Origin: Natrialba sp. SSL1
GTDB lineage: Archaea > Halobacteriota > Halobacteria > Halobacteriales > Natrialbaceae
Assembly: GCF_001861355.1 (NCBI RefSeq)
Contig: NZ_MASN01000029.1
Location: 124,001-188,000 of the forward strand
Length of the DNA stretch: 64,000 bases
Reading direction: 5' to 3'
In this document: piece by piece, positions 43,208 to 51,989 of the stretch
Layout: each line of letters opens with the position of its first letter
Numbering within the stretch: position 1 is the stretch's first letter
Made by a program: the position numbers and the translations under genes
The notes under the pieces: model-generated
The model's input: the letters and a program-made list of their open reading frames with translations, nothing else
What the model was told of the DNA's origin: nothing
Databases searched by the model: none

Positions 43208-45487
43208 ATGAGTAACACCGCCGACACGGACGACGTGGTCGAGGTCAGTGCTGACGGGCTCACCGTCCGAAAAACGTTCGCGGCGGACGAGTTCCCCGTA
43301 CCTGCGCTTCGCTTCGAGATCGACTCGGAGCACGACGAGCAGGTCGCGTTTCGACTCTCCGAAGACATTCCCGAATCGTTCCCGATGGACAAGGTCGGAT
43401 TCCATCCCGAGTACTACAGCGACGACTGGACCGCGTTCCAGGACAATCGCGTCGAGTTCACCCACACGATCGAGCCGGGCGAACGGCTCGTAACGGTGTA
43501 CGGGATCCGAATCGACGACGAATCTGTCGTTCCCGACTTCCTCGGTGACCCCGAAATCGTCGAAGTCAGCTCCGAAGCCGACGCGAGCAGCGGCGGCGAC
43601 GAAATCGACGACGCCGTCATCGACAGCATCGTCTCGGACGAGCGCACGCAGGCGGTCAAGGACATGATCGCCGGCGACTCCGGCTCAGTGCCGGGACTCG
43701 AGAGCGAACAGACCGAAGACGCGCCGGTTGCTGATGCGGCGAGCGCAGACGCCGACACCGAGACCGAGAACGATACCGAGGACAGTCCGGACGAGAACGA
43801 AGACGAGGGAGACATCGAACTCGAACTCGAGGACGAAACCGATGCTCTCGATCTCACGCCCGACGGAGACGAGCCCGACATCGACGACTCCGGCGACCTG
43901 GATCTGGACCTCGACGACGTCGATCCGCTCTCGGCTGCAGACGTAAATGCAGACGCGGATGGAGACGCAGAGCCAGTGAACGACGAAACCGACGGAGACG
44001 CCCCCGACATCGACCTCGGATTCGACGATGACGAAATTTCGGACCTCGACGAGGACGAGACCATCTCGAGTGCCCTCGGTTCGGAAACGGCGGCCGATGC
44101 AGCGGACGAAGACGAAACACTCGAACTCGAGCCAGACGACGATGGTGACGAGCCCGGACTGGAACTCGAGCCGGAGGAGGACGACCTGGAACTGGATGCG
44201 GAAGCCGACGGCGAGTTAGCGGCCGCTGACGCTGAAATAGACGCGGATGTGCCGGAAGCGACGGACGAGCCTGTCGAAGAAGTGGACGACAGTGACGAGA
44301 GTGCAGAGAGTGGCGATATCGAAGAAGTCGACGAAGGCGAGGAAGACGACGAAACCGACAATGTCGACACTGACGCAGCCACCGAACTCGAGTCCGACAA
44401 CGAAACCGTCGACTTCGGTGGACAGGAGGAGACGGACGACGTCGCCACCGATGCTGCTGAAACCGACGATGCACCCACTTCCGAAGACGACAGCGCCGAA
44501 TTCGGCGAGGAAGACGACGGAGCGGATTCCGACGACTCTGTCGGTGGCGGTGTCGATGTCGATGTCGACGACGGCGACGACACCGACAACGCCGTAACCG
44601 CCGACGACACCGACACGGCACCCGCTACCGAACCGGCAGACAGCACGAGCCTCGCCAGCCAACTCGCAACCGAACTCCGAACCGACGACCTCGCCGACGA
44701 CGACCGCGCGGCCATCCGCGAGGCGCTCGAACTCGAGTCCGACGACGCGAGCGACGATGAGGAGACGGACACGACCGACGCGCCGCCCGCCAGCGCCCAG
44801 CAGGCAAAGCTCACCCACCTCCAGACTCGCGTCGAAGAGGTCGCCGCCTACACCGACGCACTCGAGTCCTTCCTCGGAGAGAACGGCACCGACGAACAGA
44901 TCATCGAAGAGTTCCGCGGCGAACTCGCCGCCTTCGAAGACGAACTCACCTCGATGACCGACCAACTCGAGGCCACCGACTCGCAGGTCGATGCACTCGA
45001 GACCGAAGTCGAGACGCTCACCGAGTGGACGACCGACCTCGAAGACGGCCTCGCGTCGACCACCGACGAGGTCGAAACGCTCGACACCAGAACCAAGCGT
45101 ATCGATGGCGATGTCGACGACGTGATTGCTGACCTGGAAACGGTTGACGCGGACGTCGAGCAACTCGAGGCGGATCTCACGTCGGAACTCGAGGAAGTCG
45201 ACGGTGCCGTCGACAGCGTCGATAGCCGTGTCGACGACCTCGAGTCGACGGTTGACAGTCTGGCAGCGGACCTGCAGACTTCGGTCGACGATCTCGGCGA
45301 CGATATCGACGCCGTCGAGGACGACATCGAAGCCGTCGAAACCGATGTGGAAACCGTCGCAGACGATGTTGATTCGGTCGAAGACGACGTCGACCGCGTC
45401 GAGCGCGGCCTCAACAATGTCCGTGATGACGTTACCGAGATTCAGGAGTGGCGCGACCAGCTCGGCTCGATGTTCTCCGATACCTGA
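43208..45487 (+). CDS. Large acidic protein with long C-terminal coiled coil
   Basis: A 759-residue protein. Residues 1-120 form a beta-rich domain. Residues 120-500 are extremely Asp/Glu/Ser/Thr-rich and disordered-looking. Residues 530-750 show heptad-like helices with Val-Asp-Asp repeats (VDALETEVETL, VDDLESTVDSL and so on), typical of a long coiled coil. No membrane helix or signal peptide is present, so it is probably cytoplasmic. A TTTATAG box at 43177-43183 supports the start. It could be a scaffold or structural protein; I recognise no family. Confidence 0.8.
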   Translation: MSNTADTDDVVEVSADGLTVRKTFAADEFPVPALRFEIDSEHDEQVAFRLSEDIPESFPMDKVGFHPEYYSDDWTAFQDNRVEFTHTIEPGERLVTVYGIRIDDESVVPDFLGDPEIVEVSSEADASSGGDEIDDAVIDSIVSDERTQAVKDMIAGDSGSVPGLESEQTEDAPVADAASADADTETENDTEDSPDENEDEGDIELELEDETDALDLTPDGDEPDIDDSGDLDLDLDDVDPLSAADVNADADGDAEPVNDETDGDAPDIDLGFDDDEISDLDEDETISSALGSETAADAADEDETLELEPDDDGDEPGLELEPEEDDLELDAEADGELAAADAEIDADVPEATDEPVEEVDDSDESAESGDIEEVDEGEEDDETDNVDTDAATELESDNETVDFGGQEETDDVATDAAETDDAPTSEDDSAEFGEEDDGADSDDSVGGGVDVDVDDGDDTDNAVTADDTDTAPATEPADSTSLASQLATELRTDDLADDDRAAIREALELESDDASDDEETDTTDAPPASAQQAKLTHLQTRVEEVAAYTDALESFLGENGTDEQIIEEFRGELAAFEDELTSMTDQLEATDSQVDALETEVETLTEWTTDLEDGLASTTDEVETLDTRTKRIDGDVDDVIADLETVDADVEQLEADLTSELEEVDGAVDSVDSRVDDLESTVDSLAADLQTSVDDLGDDIDAVEDDIEAVETDVETVADDVDSVEDDVDRVERGLNNVRDDVTEIQEWRDQLGSMFSDT

Positions 45488-45500
45488 ACCGAAGTGGGCA

Positions 45501-45535
45501 AACACGAACACCAGCGCCAACACCAACACTAACTA
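45501..45535. repeat. AACACC/AACACT hexamer run after the coiled-coil gene
   Basis: About 35 bp of AACACG, AACACC, AGCGCC, AACACC, AACACT units, beginning 14 bp after the stop codon at 45487. Its sequence resembles the hisF-downstream repeat at 29218-29284. Confidence 0.7.
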
Positions 45536-45631
45536 CCGACCGGCTATCGTTTCACCGAACCACAACGACACACGCGGCTATTTTTCGGCGAAACGCAACT
45601 CGTTTATCTCTCGCCGGGTGAGAACCCGTCG

Positions 45632-46579
45632 ATGGGCGAGACGATTCCGATCGCAGTTCCTCGCAAAGGACGACCACTCGAGTCGGTACTGGATCGACTC
45701 GCGAGTCGGCTCGGCGTCCCGGATCTCGCAGACGAGATCACGTCGACGCTTCGCCACGAAAAGGCCCTGACGAAGGGCTCGCTGGATCCAGACGAGGAAA
45801 ACGTCTACCATCGTCTCGCAGCGTACAGTACAGTCGACGACCCAACCGCGCCCGAGTACACGCTCGTCCGAGATACGCGCGCCGGCAAGCCGCGGCGGAT
45901 CGTCTTCGATAGCGTGACGATTCCGCTCAACGGCGCAGACGGGAGTGGGCTTGACGGGACCGGGACCAGCGACGAGGCGTCGATCCAGCTCGTCGGCCGC
46001 GAAGAGCCCTTCCGCGCACTGCGCACCCACGAGTTCGCACTCGGGTTCGACAGCGCCGACCTCGTCCTGGAGGAGGTCGTCGACCTCCGTCCGGACCCGC
46101 TTGGGCGGATCGCCGATATCAACGCCCGAATCGATCCCGCGGAGTCCGACGTTCGCGTCGTCACCGGCCTCGGCGACACGGTCTACCACACGCTAATGGG
46201 GAGTCCCGAAACCGTCCCCGCTGCGACCGCCCTCGACCGCGACTACCTCGCCGACTACGAAGGACCACTCTGTATCGAACCACGGTACGAACGTCTGGTC
46301 CGGGCCGTTCTCGGAACCAGCGTGCTCGAAGACATCGAGTTCCACTACCCCAACGAGGGCCGCGAAGAAGAAGCCGCCATCGCCGACACCGGCCTCGGCG
46401 TCTACCTCACCGTCACCGGCTCGACCGCCCGCGAGCACGGCCTCCTGCTTGGCGAACAACTGTTCCCGAGCGAAACGGTGCTACTCGAGAGCACCCCCGA
46501 AATATCGGAGGAGGTCGCGGCCGTTCGGTCGCTGTTGAACGGCGGCGATCTGGAGACGGAACTGGCCGTCGAGCAGTAG
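45632..46579 (+). CDS. HisG-like protein (ATP phosphoribosyltransferase paralogue)
   Basis: A 315-residue protein. The N-terminal IPIAVPRKGRPLE resembles the HisG start, and a later VTGSTAREHGLLLGE resembles the PRPP-binding TGxTLRENGL loop, followed by SETVLLES as in HisG. The middle differs, with an insert of about 40 residues near 105-125. It could be a HisG paralogue with a changed substrate. A GTTTATC box about 23-30 nt upstream gives a leaderless start. hisF elsewhere in the window is not linked to it. Confidence 0.6.
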   Translation: MGETIPIAVPRKGRPLESVLDRLASRLGVPDLADEITSTLRHEKALTKGSLDPDEENVYHRLAAYSTVDDPTAPEYTLVRDTRAGKPRRIVFDSVTIPLNGADGSGLDGTGTSDEASIQLVGREEPFRALRTHEFALGFDSADLVLEEVVDLRPDPLGRIADINARIDPAESDVRVVTGLGDTVYHTLMGSPETVPAATALDRDYLADYEGPLCIEPRYERLVRAVLGTSVLEDIEFHYPNEGREEEAAIADTGLGVYLTVTGSTAREHGLLLGEQLFPSETVLLESTPEISEEVAAVRSLLNGGDLETELAVEQ

Positions 46580-46701
46580 CCGACCCTTTTCTCATGCGAA
46601 CACAGCACTCGCTGAATAGCTGCATCATCCGCACACAGTTTGGAGGGCCAGTATTCGAGGGAACATACAATTCGGTCGCGTTGCCGCACGCCGGCTCTTT
46701 C

Positions 46702-46726
46702 GATATAGCGATATAGAATATATCTG
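46702..46726. repeat. Left copy of a 25-bp imperfect inverted repeat
   Basis: This AT-rich 25-mer starts GATATAGC and matches the reverse complement of 49895-49919 at 21 of 25 positions. It lies just beyond the 3' end of the recombinase gene. Confidence 0.5.
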
Positions 46727-46788
46727 TCCAGGATAAGGCGGTAGAATTGAGTACAGATATAGTAACAATAGGCCTCGGTGAGGGGAAT

Positions 46789-47850
46789 TCACACCGTATT
46801 CGGCCCAGACGTTACAGCGTAAATATGGTCCAGATACGTCTCTCGCACCCGATCCCCCCAGTTGTGGGTGTACGTATCGATCACGTCGCCCGCGACATCG
46901 CCTCGCAGATACTGTACAGTCCCTCGATCACCCGTCCGATCCCGGAGATGGGTGGTGAAGAAGTGTCGAAAGTAGTGTGGTGTAACGTTCTCGGTCGTCC
47001 CCCCGCCAGTCCGGTACCAGCCGTGCTCACGGGCGTGTTTCTCGACGATATAGCGAACGTCTGAGGGCGTAAGGCGTTCGCCCCACGAGTCTCTGGTGTC
47101 GAGAAACAGCGGCTCTGCAGGTGAAACTGCATCCGGTCGGATCGCGAGCCAGGACTCGAGTTCCCCTCGCAACTCGTCGTCGACGGGAATCACCGTCTCA
47201 CGCTTTCGCTTGTTCGACGCCGTCCGTTCCTCGCCGTTCGTGACCGCGCCGCGAGAGGGCTCGTCCGAGACGTACACCGACGAAGGTCGGCGATCGAGTT
47301 CGACGCGCGGCGTCCACTCGAGTGCAACCGCCTCGAAGTCGGCGTTGAGATCTTGCAGGTCGAGGTTACAGAGTTCACCGACACGCATCCCGGTCTTCAG
47401 CAGTGTGACGACGACCGCACGCTCTAGTGGGTGGGAGATCGAGGCGACGAACGACCGCATTTCGCCGATAGAGAGCTCTCGTCTGGTCGGATTCGTGTCG
47501 ATGGATTCGGACAGTTCCTCCATGACGAGCGCCATCGGGTTCTCCTCGAACGCGCCGACGCGGTTCATGTAGTCGTAGAATCGGTTGAGGTAGGAGGCGT
47601 AGGTAGCGATCGTGCTCGGTTCGAACTCGCCGCGCAGGGAGTGGATCCAGGCCATGCAGGCCCGTCGATCCGCGTCGGAAACCACCTCTACGGAGTCAAA
47701 CTCCTCACCGAGGAAGGTCTCGAACTGTCGAAGAACTCGCTCGTAGGCCTCGAGCGTCCGTTCGCTCTTGCCGTGATAGCGCTGGTCGTCGAGGAAGTAG
47801 GCGATCGGATCGTCGACATCCTCGACCTGCCCGGTCGCGTCAGTTGCCAT
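46789..47850 (-). CDS. Tyrosine recombinase (XerC/D-like integrase)
   Basis: A 353-residue phage-integrase-type enzyme. The N-terminal SAM-like domain spans about 10-105 (DDPIAYFLDDQRYHGKSERT). Catalytic Arg is in TGMRVGELCNLDL, the HxxR pair in HYFRHFF, and the nucleophile is probably Tyr in DTYTHNW; the usual Gly-His before it is replaced by Gly-Asp. The start at 47850 is chosen because it overlaps the end of the DUF5805-like gene by 11 bp. The two are cotranscribed. It may act in chromosome dimer resolution, integration or inversion. Confidence 0.9.
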   Translation of the reverse strand: MATDATGQVEDVDDPIAYFLDDQRYHGKSERTLEAYERVLRQFETFLGEEFDSVEVVSDADRRACMAWIHSLRGEFEPSTIATYASYLNRFYDYMNRVGAFEENPMALVMEELSESIDTNPTRRELSIGEMRSFVASISHPLERAVVVTLLKTGMRVGELCNLDLQDLNADFEAVALEWTPRVELDRRPSSVYVSDEPSRGAVTNGEERTASNKRKRETVIPVDDELRGELESWLAIRPDAVSPAEPLFLDTRDSWGERLTPSDVRYIVEKHAREHGWYRTGGGTTENVTPHYFRHFFTTHLRDRTGDRGTVQYLRGDVAGDVIDTYTHNWGDRVRETYLDHIYAVTSGPNTV

Positions 47851-48232
47851 CGCCACCACCGGTCGTCGTGTACCCACCGTGGCGACCGCTGTATCGGATC
47901 TGGTTGTCGGACTGGAGCTCCTCGAGTGTGTCATCGAGTCGCGATTCGATGTCTTCGCTGACCGCGTCCAGAAGCTCGTCCCACGAATACGTGTCAGAAG
48001 AGAGTAAGTTTAGAACCTGTGTTTCGAGGGCGTTACCCCCAGGGTCTGACCCCTGAGAAGTGGGTTCCTCTGAGGCGGGTTCGAACCCCTTCCGACCGGC
48101 TTGTACCATCGTCCGAACGAACTCGCTCTGGCTCATGTCGAGTTCGTCGGCGTGGGACTGCCATTCTGCTTTCTGATACGCCGGCACGTATGCTTTAACA
48201 GATTTCCGAGAGGTGTCCGCAGAGTCGCTCAT
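47840..48232 (-). CDS. DUF5805-like protein with ribbon-helix-helix-type N-terminus
   Basis: A 130-residue protein. Residues 8-45 (KSVKAYVPAYQKAEW, then MSQSEFVRTMVQAG) fit a ribbon-helix-helix DNA-binding fold. The C-terminal half has a helical pattern ending in a winged-helix-like RYSGRHGGY. It precedes and overlaps the recombinase, a pairing I recall as common in haloarchaea. It could be an excisionase-like or regulatory partner. A perfect inverted repeat lies 76 bp upstream. Confidence 0.75.
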   Translation of the reverse strand: MSDSADTSRKSVKAYVPAYQKAEWQSHADELDMSQSEFVRTMVQAGRKGFEPASEEPTSQGSDPGGNALETQVLNLLSSDTYSWDELLDAVSEDIESRLDDTLEELQSDNQIRYSGRHGGYTTTGGGDGN

Positions 48233-48307
48233 ACAGCATCCCTCAATCGCCGTGATATTCAAGGTTCCCATTAGTAGAGCTAAGTGAGTTTATCTCCACC
48301 TCTGTCA

Positions 48308-48329
48308 CCCATAATGTGACGATTATGGG
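48308..48329. promoter_or_regulatory. Perfect inverted repeat upstream of the DUF5805-like gene
   Basis: CCCATAAT-GTGACG-ATTATGGG has eight-base perfect arms. It is 76 bp before the start of a gene whose product looks like an RHH DNA-binding protein, so it is a candidate site for it. Confidence 0.5.
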
Positions 48330-50049
48330 GACACTTATTAAGATTAGTATCTCAAAATCACCACAAATTGAGATACAGCCCTTCCCAATGTGTTCCTACC
48401 AGTTCAGATACGTAGCTGAGAAAAACGTGGAACACAGCAGGCCACCGGTTCCTGAAGAACACACGTATTCTGATAGGATAGCAGAAAACTCACTCGAGTT
48501 CGGGAGCCAAATGCAGCGAGATTCGGCACGGATTTGTGACGGTACTCGAGTCCGATCTGGCACCCATTTCTGGTGCGTTCAGATGCGGAGAGATCGTGAT
48601 GGGAAGACTGCGATCGCGCTGACTGAGTGGACCGCGGATAGTGGAGGTTGGGATCGAAGGGTGGGTATCGAAGGTGGACTCGAGTACGGCCCCAAGTAAG
48701 CAGTCGGGTGATCGTCACGGCTGGCATTGGGGTGAAGAATGGAACAGACGGCGCATTGTCTGAGCGCGCACCAACAATCGATCAAACAGGACAGAAGGGA
48801 CTGAACGCCAGACCCGTCCGTCGAACGGGTGGGCGGGTTGGTCGAGAATTGCACAGCAACGGTGCGAAACACCAGTGAGCAGCTCCCAGCGGCGACTAGA
48901 GGAGCCACTAAGAGTCAAGACACACCTGGCAAGACAGCCACGTGACCAGTGTGTGAACCGCTTCAGTTGTTCCTATAGCGGGTCCAGTACCGTGAGAGAC
49001 ACAGACAAATCAGCACCCGTGTAGCCCAGGACGGCGAAGAACTGTGCGGAGACAGCGAACACCGTGAGTTCGCCGATCGCTGGCACAGCAAAACGCTGTC
49101 GACAGATGACGGGGGAGCGGGGCGGCCACAACAGACGGACCGCCATCGGAGATCGTGAGGGAGAGGCCGCCACACTCGCGCCAGTAGAAGCTCTTCGGAC
49201 CGGTCCCAGGCGATGAGTTGTGTAGAAGTTCCACATCTTCCGGTAGTCAGCAGGACCGTATCAGAACGCTCTGAGAGCGGCGCAGAGCAGATTTCGATGG
49301 TGTGTGTTCTGTGGGCCAGATAGTCCGTTCAACCGCGCTAACACCATCTCTCGAGTAGAATTGGGGACGGTGTACGGTTGCCGGCGGTGATGTCGCAAGC
49401 AGCCGTTCGTGGATTCGGTACCTGGGGTCTCGCGAGACTGTTTGGTCGTGGTGTACTCGAGTACACTGCCAGGACAGCGGATCAGTTGCTGAAGCGAGCG
49501 TGAAGCAGAATCGGTGTGTCTGTGTTATCGAGGGGACTGTGGAAGTGATTCGTCGACGGTACAGCGTGCAAAGAGGCTGAGTGGCGGCATTCAAGGGGCT
49601 CTCCTCTCAGCCCCGGAGCGATAGTGCCAACCGACACTCGTTTGCATACCGATCGCAGAGTCTGCAGCTCTCACTTACCGTTCTCGTTCCGAACCGCGCT
49701 TTCCACTGCAATCGGGTGCGTACTGACCGCCAGCGGCTACGATGGAGCTACTGCGATAGAGTTGATCACCAATCCGAACGACATGGTTGCAGGACTGGCT
49801 GCGACGAGGGAGGCTAGGAATAGCGGCGATACAGAGGCTGGAGTGATGAGTGTTATTTGATAACCTTGGACACGGAGTGGTGGTATACATCAACCAAATA
49901 AATTCTATAATGCTATATCCAATACCAGGCGAGTCGGCTGCGGCAATGGGACTCGAAAAACACGCTCTCAGGCGTGATAGATCCCGAAAGCAGTTGAATA
50001 CAGCTAGTAATCAGATGACAACCAAAACGAAAATTGCCTGCAAACCCAG
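48330..50049. other. Gene-poor block of about 1.7 kb
   Basis: Only short open frames interrupted by stops are present on both strands, and none has a recognisable motif. A hydrophobic stretch on the minus strand near 48975-49080 and one on the plus strand near 49690-49800 could be remnants of membrane protein genes. The block has four exact ACTCGAGT sites (48492, 48544, 48678, 49455). It looks like decayed DNA next to the recombinase genes, but I see no clear insertion sequence. Confidence 0.45.
49895..49919. repeat. Right copy of the 25-bp imperfect inverted repeat
   Basis: Reverse complement of this AT-rich segment matches 46702-46726 at 21 of 25 positions. It bounds the gene-poor block on the right. 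Confidence 0.5.
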
Positions 50050-50283
50050 TCAGTGCGTCGCCGCTCGAACGTCGTCGACGTGATAGAGGTCCTGCTGAAG
50101 CCCTTCGCCGTCACATTCCTCGCTCGGACATTCGTAGTGCCATCCGTCCTGTGTTGCGGCCGCTTCACGGAAGCGGTCGCCACAGACCTGGCAGAACAGC
50201 TGTCCCTTCTGACAGGTGTCTCGGTGAAGTTCGAGCGCGAGTTCGGTCTGGAACGACTGGTTGCAGTCGCGACAGGTGTGCAT
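50050..50283 (-). CDS. 77-residue C2H2-type zinc-finger protein
   Basis: The N-terminus has a classical finger: CRDCNQSF...LELHRDTC, that is Cys-x2-Cys, 12 residues, His, Cys. A second CxxC knuckle (FCQVCGDRF) and a later H/C group (WHYEC, EEC) may form another site. Archaeal C2H2 proteins are short and may bind DNA. A GGAATAAAAATACCC box about 40 nt upstream on the minus strand supports ATG 50283 over a frame starting at 50310. Confidence 0.75.
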   Translation of the reverse strand: MHTCRDCNQSFQTELALELHRDTCQKGQLFCQVCGDRFREAAATQDGWHYECPSEECDGEGLQQDLYHVDDVRAATH

Positions 50284-50529
50284 ATTATGTCTGACGCGAG
50301 CATCCCCCAAAACTGCTTGGGTATTTTTATTCCGCTCATATCAGACGTGATACGGCACCATGGCGTCGATTTGCTCGCAAGCGTCGCGGAAGAAAAACAG
50401 ACTCGAACCGAAGAGTTCCTGCTTCCGATGGAACTGTTCGCTGTCAAGATGTGTGCAGACAGCAACCGAAAGCAACCGTCTGGAAAAGCAGTCAGCGGAG
50501 TGGTACACAGAAATCCGGACCAGAGTAGT

Positions 50530-51969
50530 CTAGTCGTCCTGGCCGAGAATGCCGCGCTGAGTCATCGCAGCGGGGTCGAGCACTTCGTCGGCTTCTTCCT
50601 CTGAGAGGTAGCCCTTCTCGAGTACGACCTCGCGAACGGTCTTGTCCTCTTTGAGCGCGGTCTTTGCGACCTCGCTGGCCTTGTCGTAGCCGATGTGGAC
50701 GTTGAGCGACGTTGCCATCGCCATCGACTGTTCGACCTGGTTTTCACAGAATTCCTCGTTGGCCTCGAGTGGGTCGACGAATCGGGTGGCGAAGACCTGA
50801 CTCGCGTTCGAGATGAGTTCGGCGGACTCGAGGAAGTTGTGCGCGAGGACGGGCTTGTAGAGGTTGAGGTCGATCTGGCCCTCGGCTGCGCCGGCGGAGA
50901 CGGCGGCGTCGTTGCCGACGACCTGCTTGTGGACCTGGTTGACGGCTTCGGCAACGACCGGGTTGATCTTGCCGGGCATAATCGAGGAGCCGGGCTGGTT
51001 CTCGGGCTGCTCGAGTTCACCGAGACCGTTGCGTGGCCCGGAGGCGAGCAGGCGCAGGTCGTTCGCGATCTTGTTCAGCGAGCCGGCGACGACGCGGAGT
51101 GCGCCGTGAGCTTCCGACATTGCGTCGTGGGCGGACTGTGCTTCGAAGTGGTTGTCCGCCTCGCGGAACTGGACGCCGGTCTCCTTTGTGATGTACTCAG
51201 CGGCGCGGCCGGGGAACTCCTCGTGCGTATTGAGACCCGTTCCGGTTGCAGTGCCGCCGAGTGCGAGTTCTGCGAGGTGCTCGCGGGCCTTGTCGACGCG
51301 GGAGAGTCCCTTCTCGACCTGCGTGCGGTAGCCGCCGAACTCCTGGCCGAGCGTGACCGGCGTTGCATCCTGCAGGTGGGTTCGACCCGTTTTGACGACA
51401 TCGTCGAACTCCTCTTCTTTCTTCTCGAGGGATTCGCGGAGCGTGTCGAGTGCGGGAATGATGTCCTTCTCGACGGCTTCGAGGCTCGCGACGTGCATTG
51501 CGGTCGGGATGACGTCGTTACTCGATTGGCCGTAGTTGACGTGGTCGTTCGGGTGGACGACGCGGTCGCCGATCTCCGCACCCATACTCTCGGCGGCGCG
51601 GTTAGCGATGACCTCGTTAGCGTTCATGTTCGAGGACGTGCCGGAACCGGTCTGGAAGACGTCGACCGGGAACTGGTCGTCGTGCTCGCCGGCGATAACC
51701 TCGTCTGCGGCCTCGATGATGGCCTCTGCAACGTCGTCTTCGACCAGTCCGAGGTCGCGATTTGCCTGCGCGGCGGCCTTTTTGACGACGCCGAGTCCGC
51801 GGACGAATCGGCGGCTGAAGGAGATTCCCGAGATTGGGAAGTTCTGGATCGCGCGCTGGGTCTGTGCGCCCCAGTAGGCGTCGGCCGGAACCTCCATCTC
51901 GCCGAGGCTGTCCTCCTCGATTCGGATCTCGCCGTCGTTGCTGTCGTCGGTACCGTCAGGTGATCCCAT
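50530..51969 (-). CDS. fumC: Fumarate hydratase, class II
   Basis: A 479-residue fumarase/aspartase-superfamily enzyme of the TCA cycle. The signature [12 protein letters not shown] is clear, with [15 protein letters not shown] and TGTGLNTH matching fumarase. Class II fumarases are homotetramers and iron-independent. The first 20 residues are an acidic extension. Just upstream on the same strand lie the PH-domain membrane genes. Confidence 0.95.
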   Translation of the reverse strand: MGSPDGTDDSNDGEIRIEEDSLGEMEVPADAYWGAQTQRAIQNFPISGISFSRRFVRGLGVVKKAAAQANRDLGLVEDDVAEAIIEAADEVIAGEHDDQFPVDVFQTGSGTSSNMNANEVIANRAAESMGAEIGDRVVHPNDHVNYGQSSNDVIPTAMHVASLEAVEKDIIPALDTLRESLEKKEEEFDDVVKTGRTHLQDATPVTLGQEFGGYRTQVEKGLSRVDKAREHLAELALGGTATGTGLNTHEEFPGRAAEYITKETGVQFREADNHFEAQSAHDAMSEAHGALRVVAGSLNKIANDLRLLASGPRNGLGELEQPENQPGSSIMPGKINPVVAEAVNQVHKQVVGNDAAVSAGAAEGQIDLNLYKPVLAHNFLESAELISNASQVFATRFVDPLEANEEFCENQVEQSMAMATSLNVHIGYDKASEVAKTALKEDKTVREVVLEKGYLSEEEADEVLDPAAMTQRGILGQDD

Positions 51970-51989
51970 ACGCTGAGCCTTGCGTCCGG

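Noticed and set aside
48078-48089. GGTTCGAACCCC resembling a tRNA T-loop
   Set aside because: It lies inside the DUF5805-like gene, and no acceptor, D or anticodon stems can be paired around it.
48316-48699. 127-codon plus-strand frame in the gene-poor block
   Set aside because: It starts inside the inverted repeat loop, is not acidic, and shows no domain.
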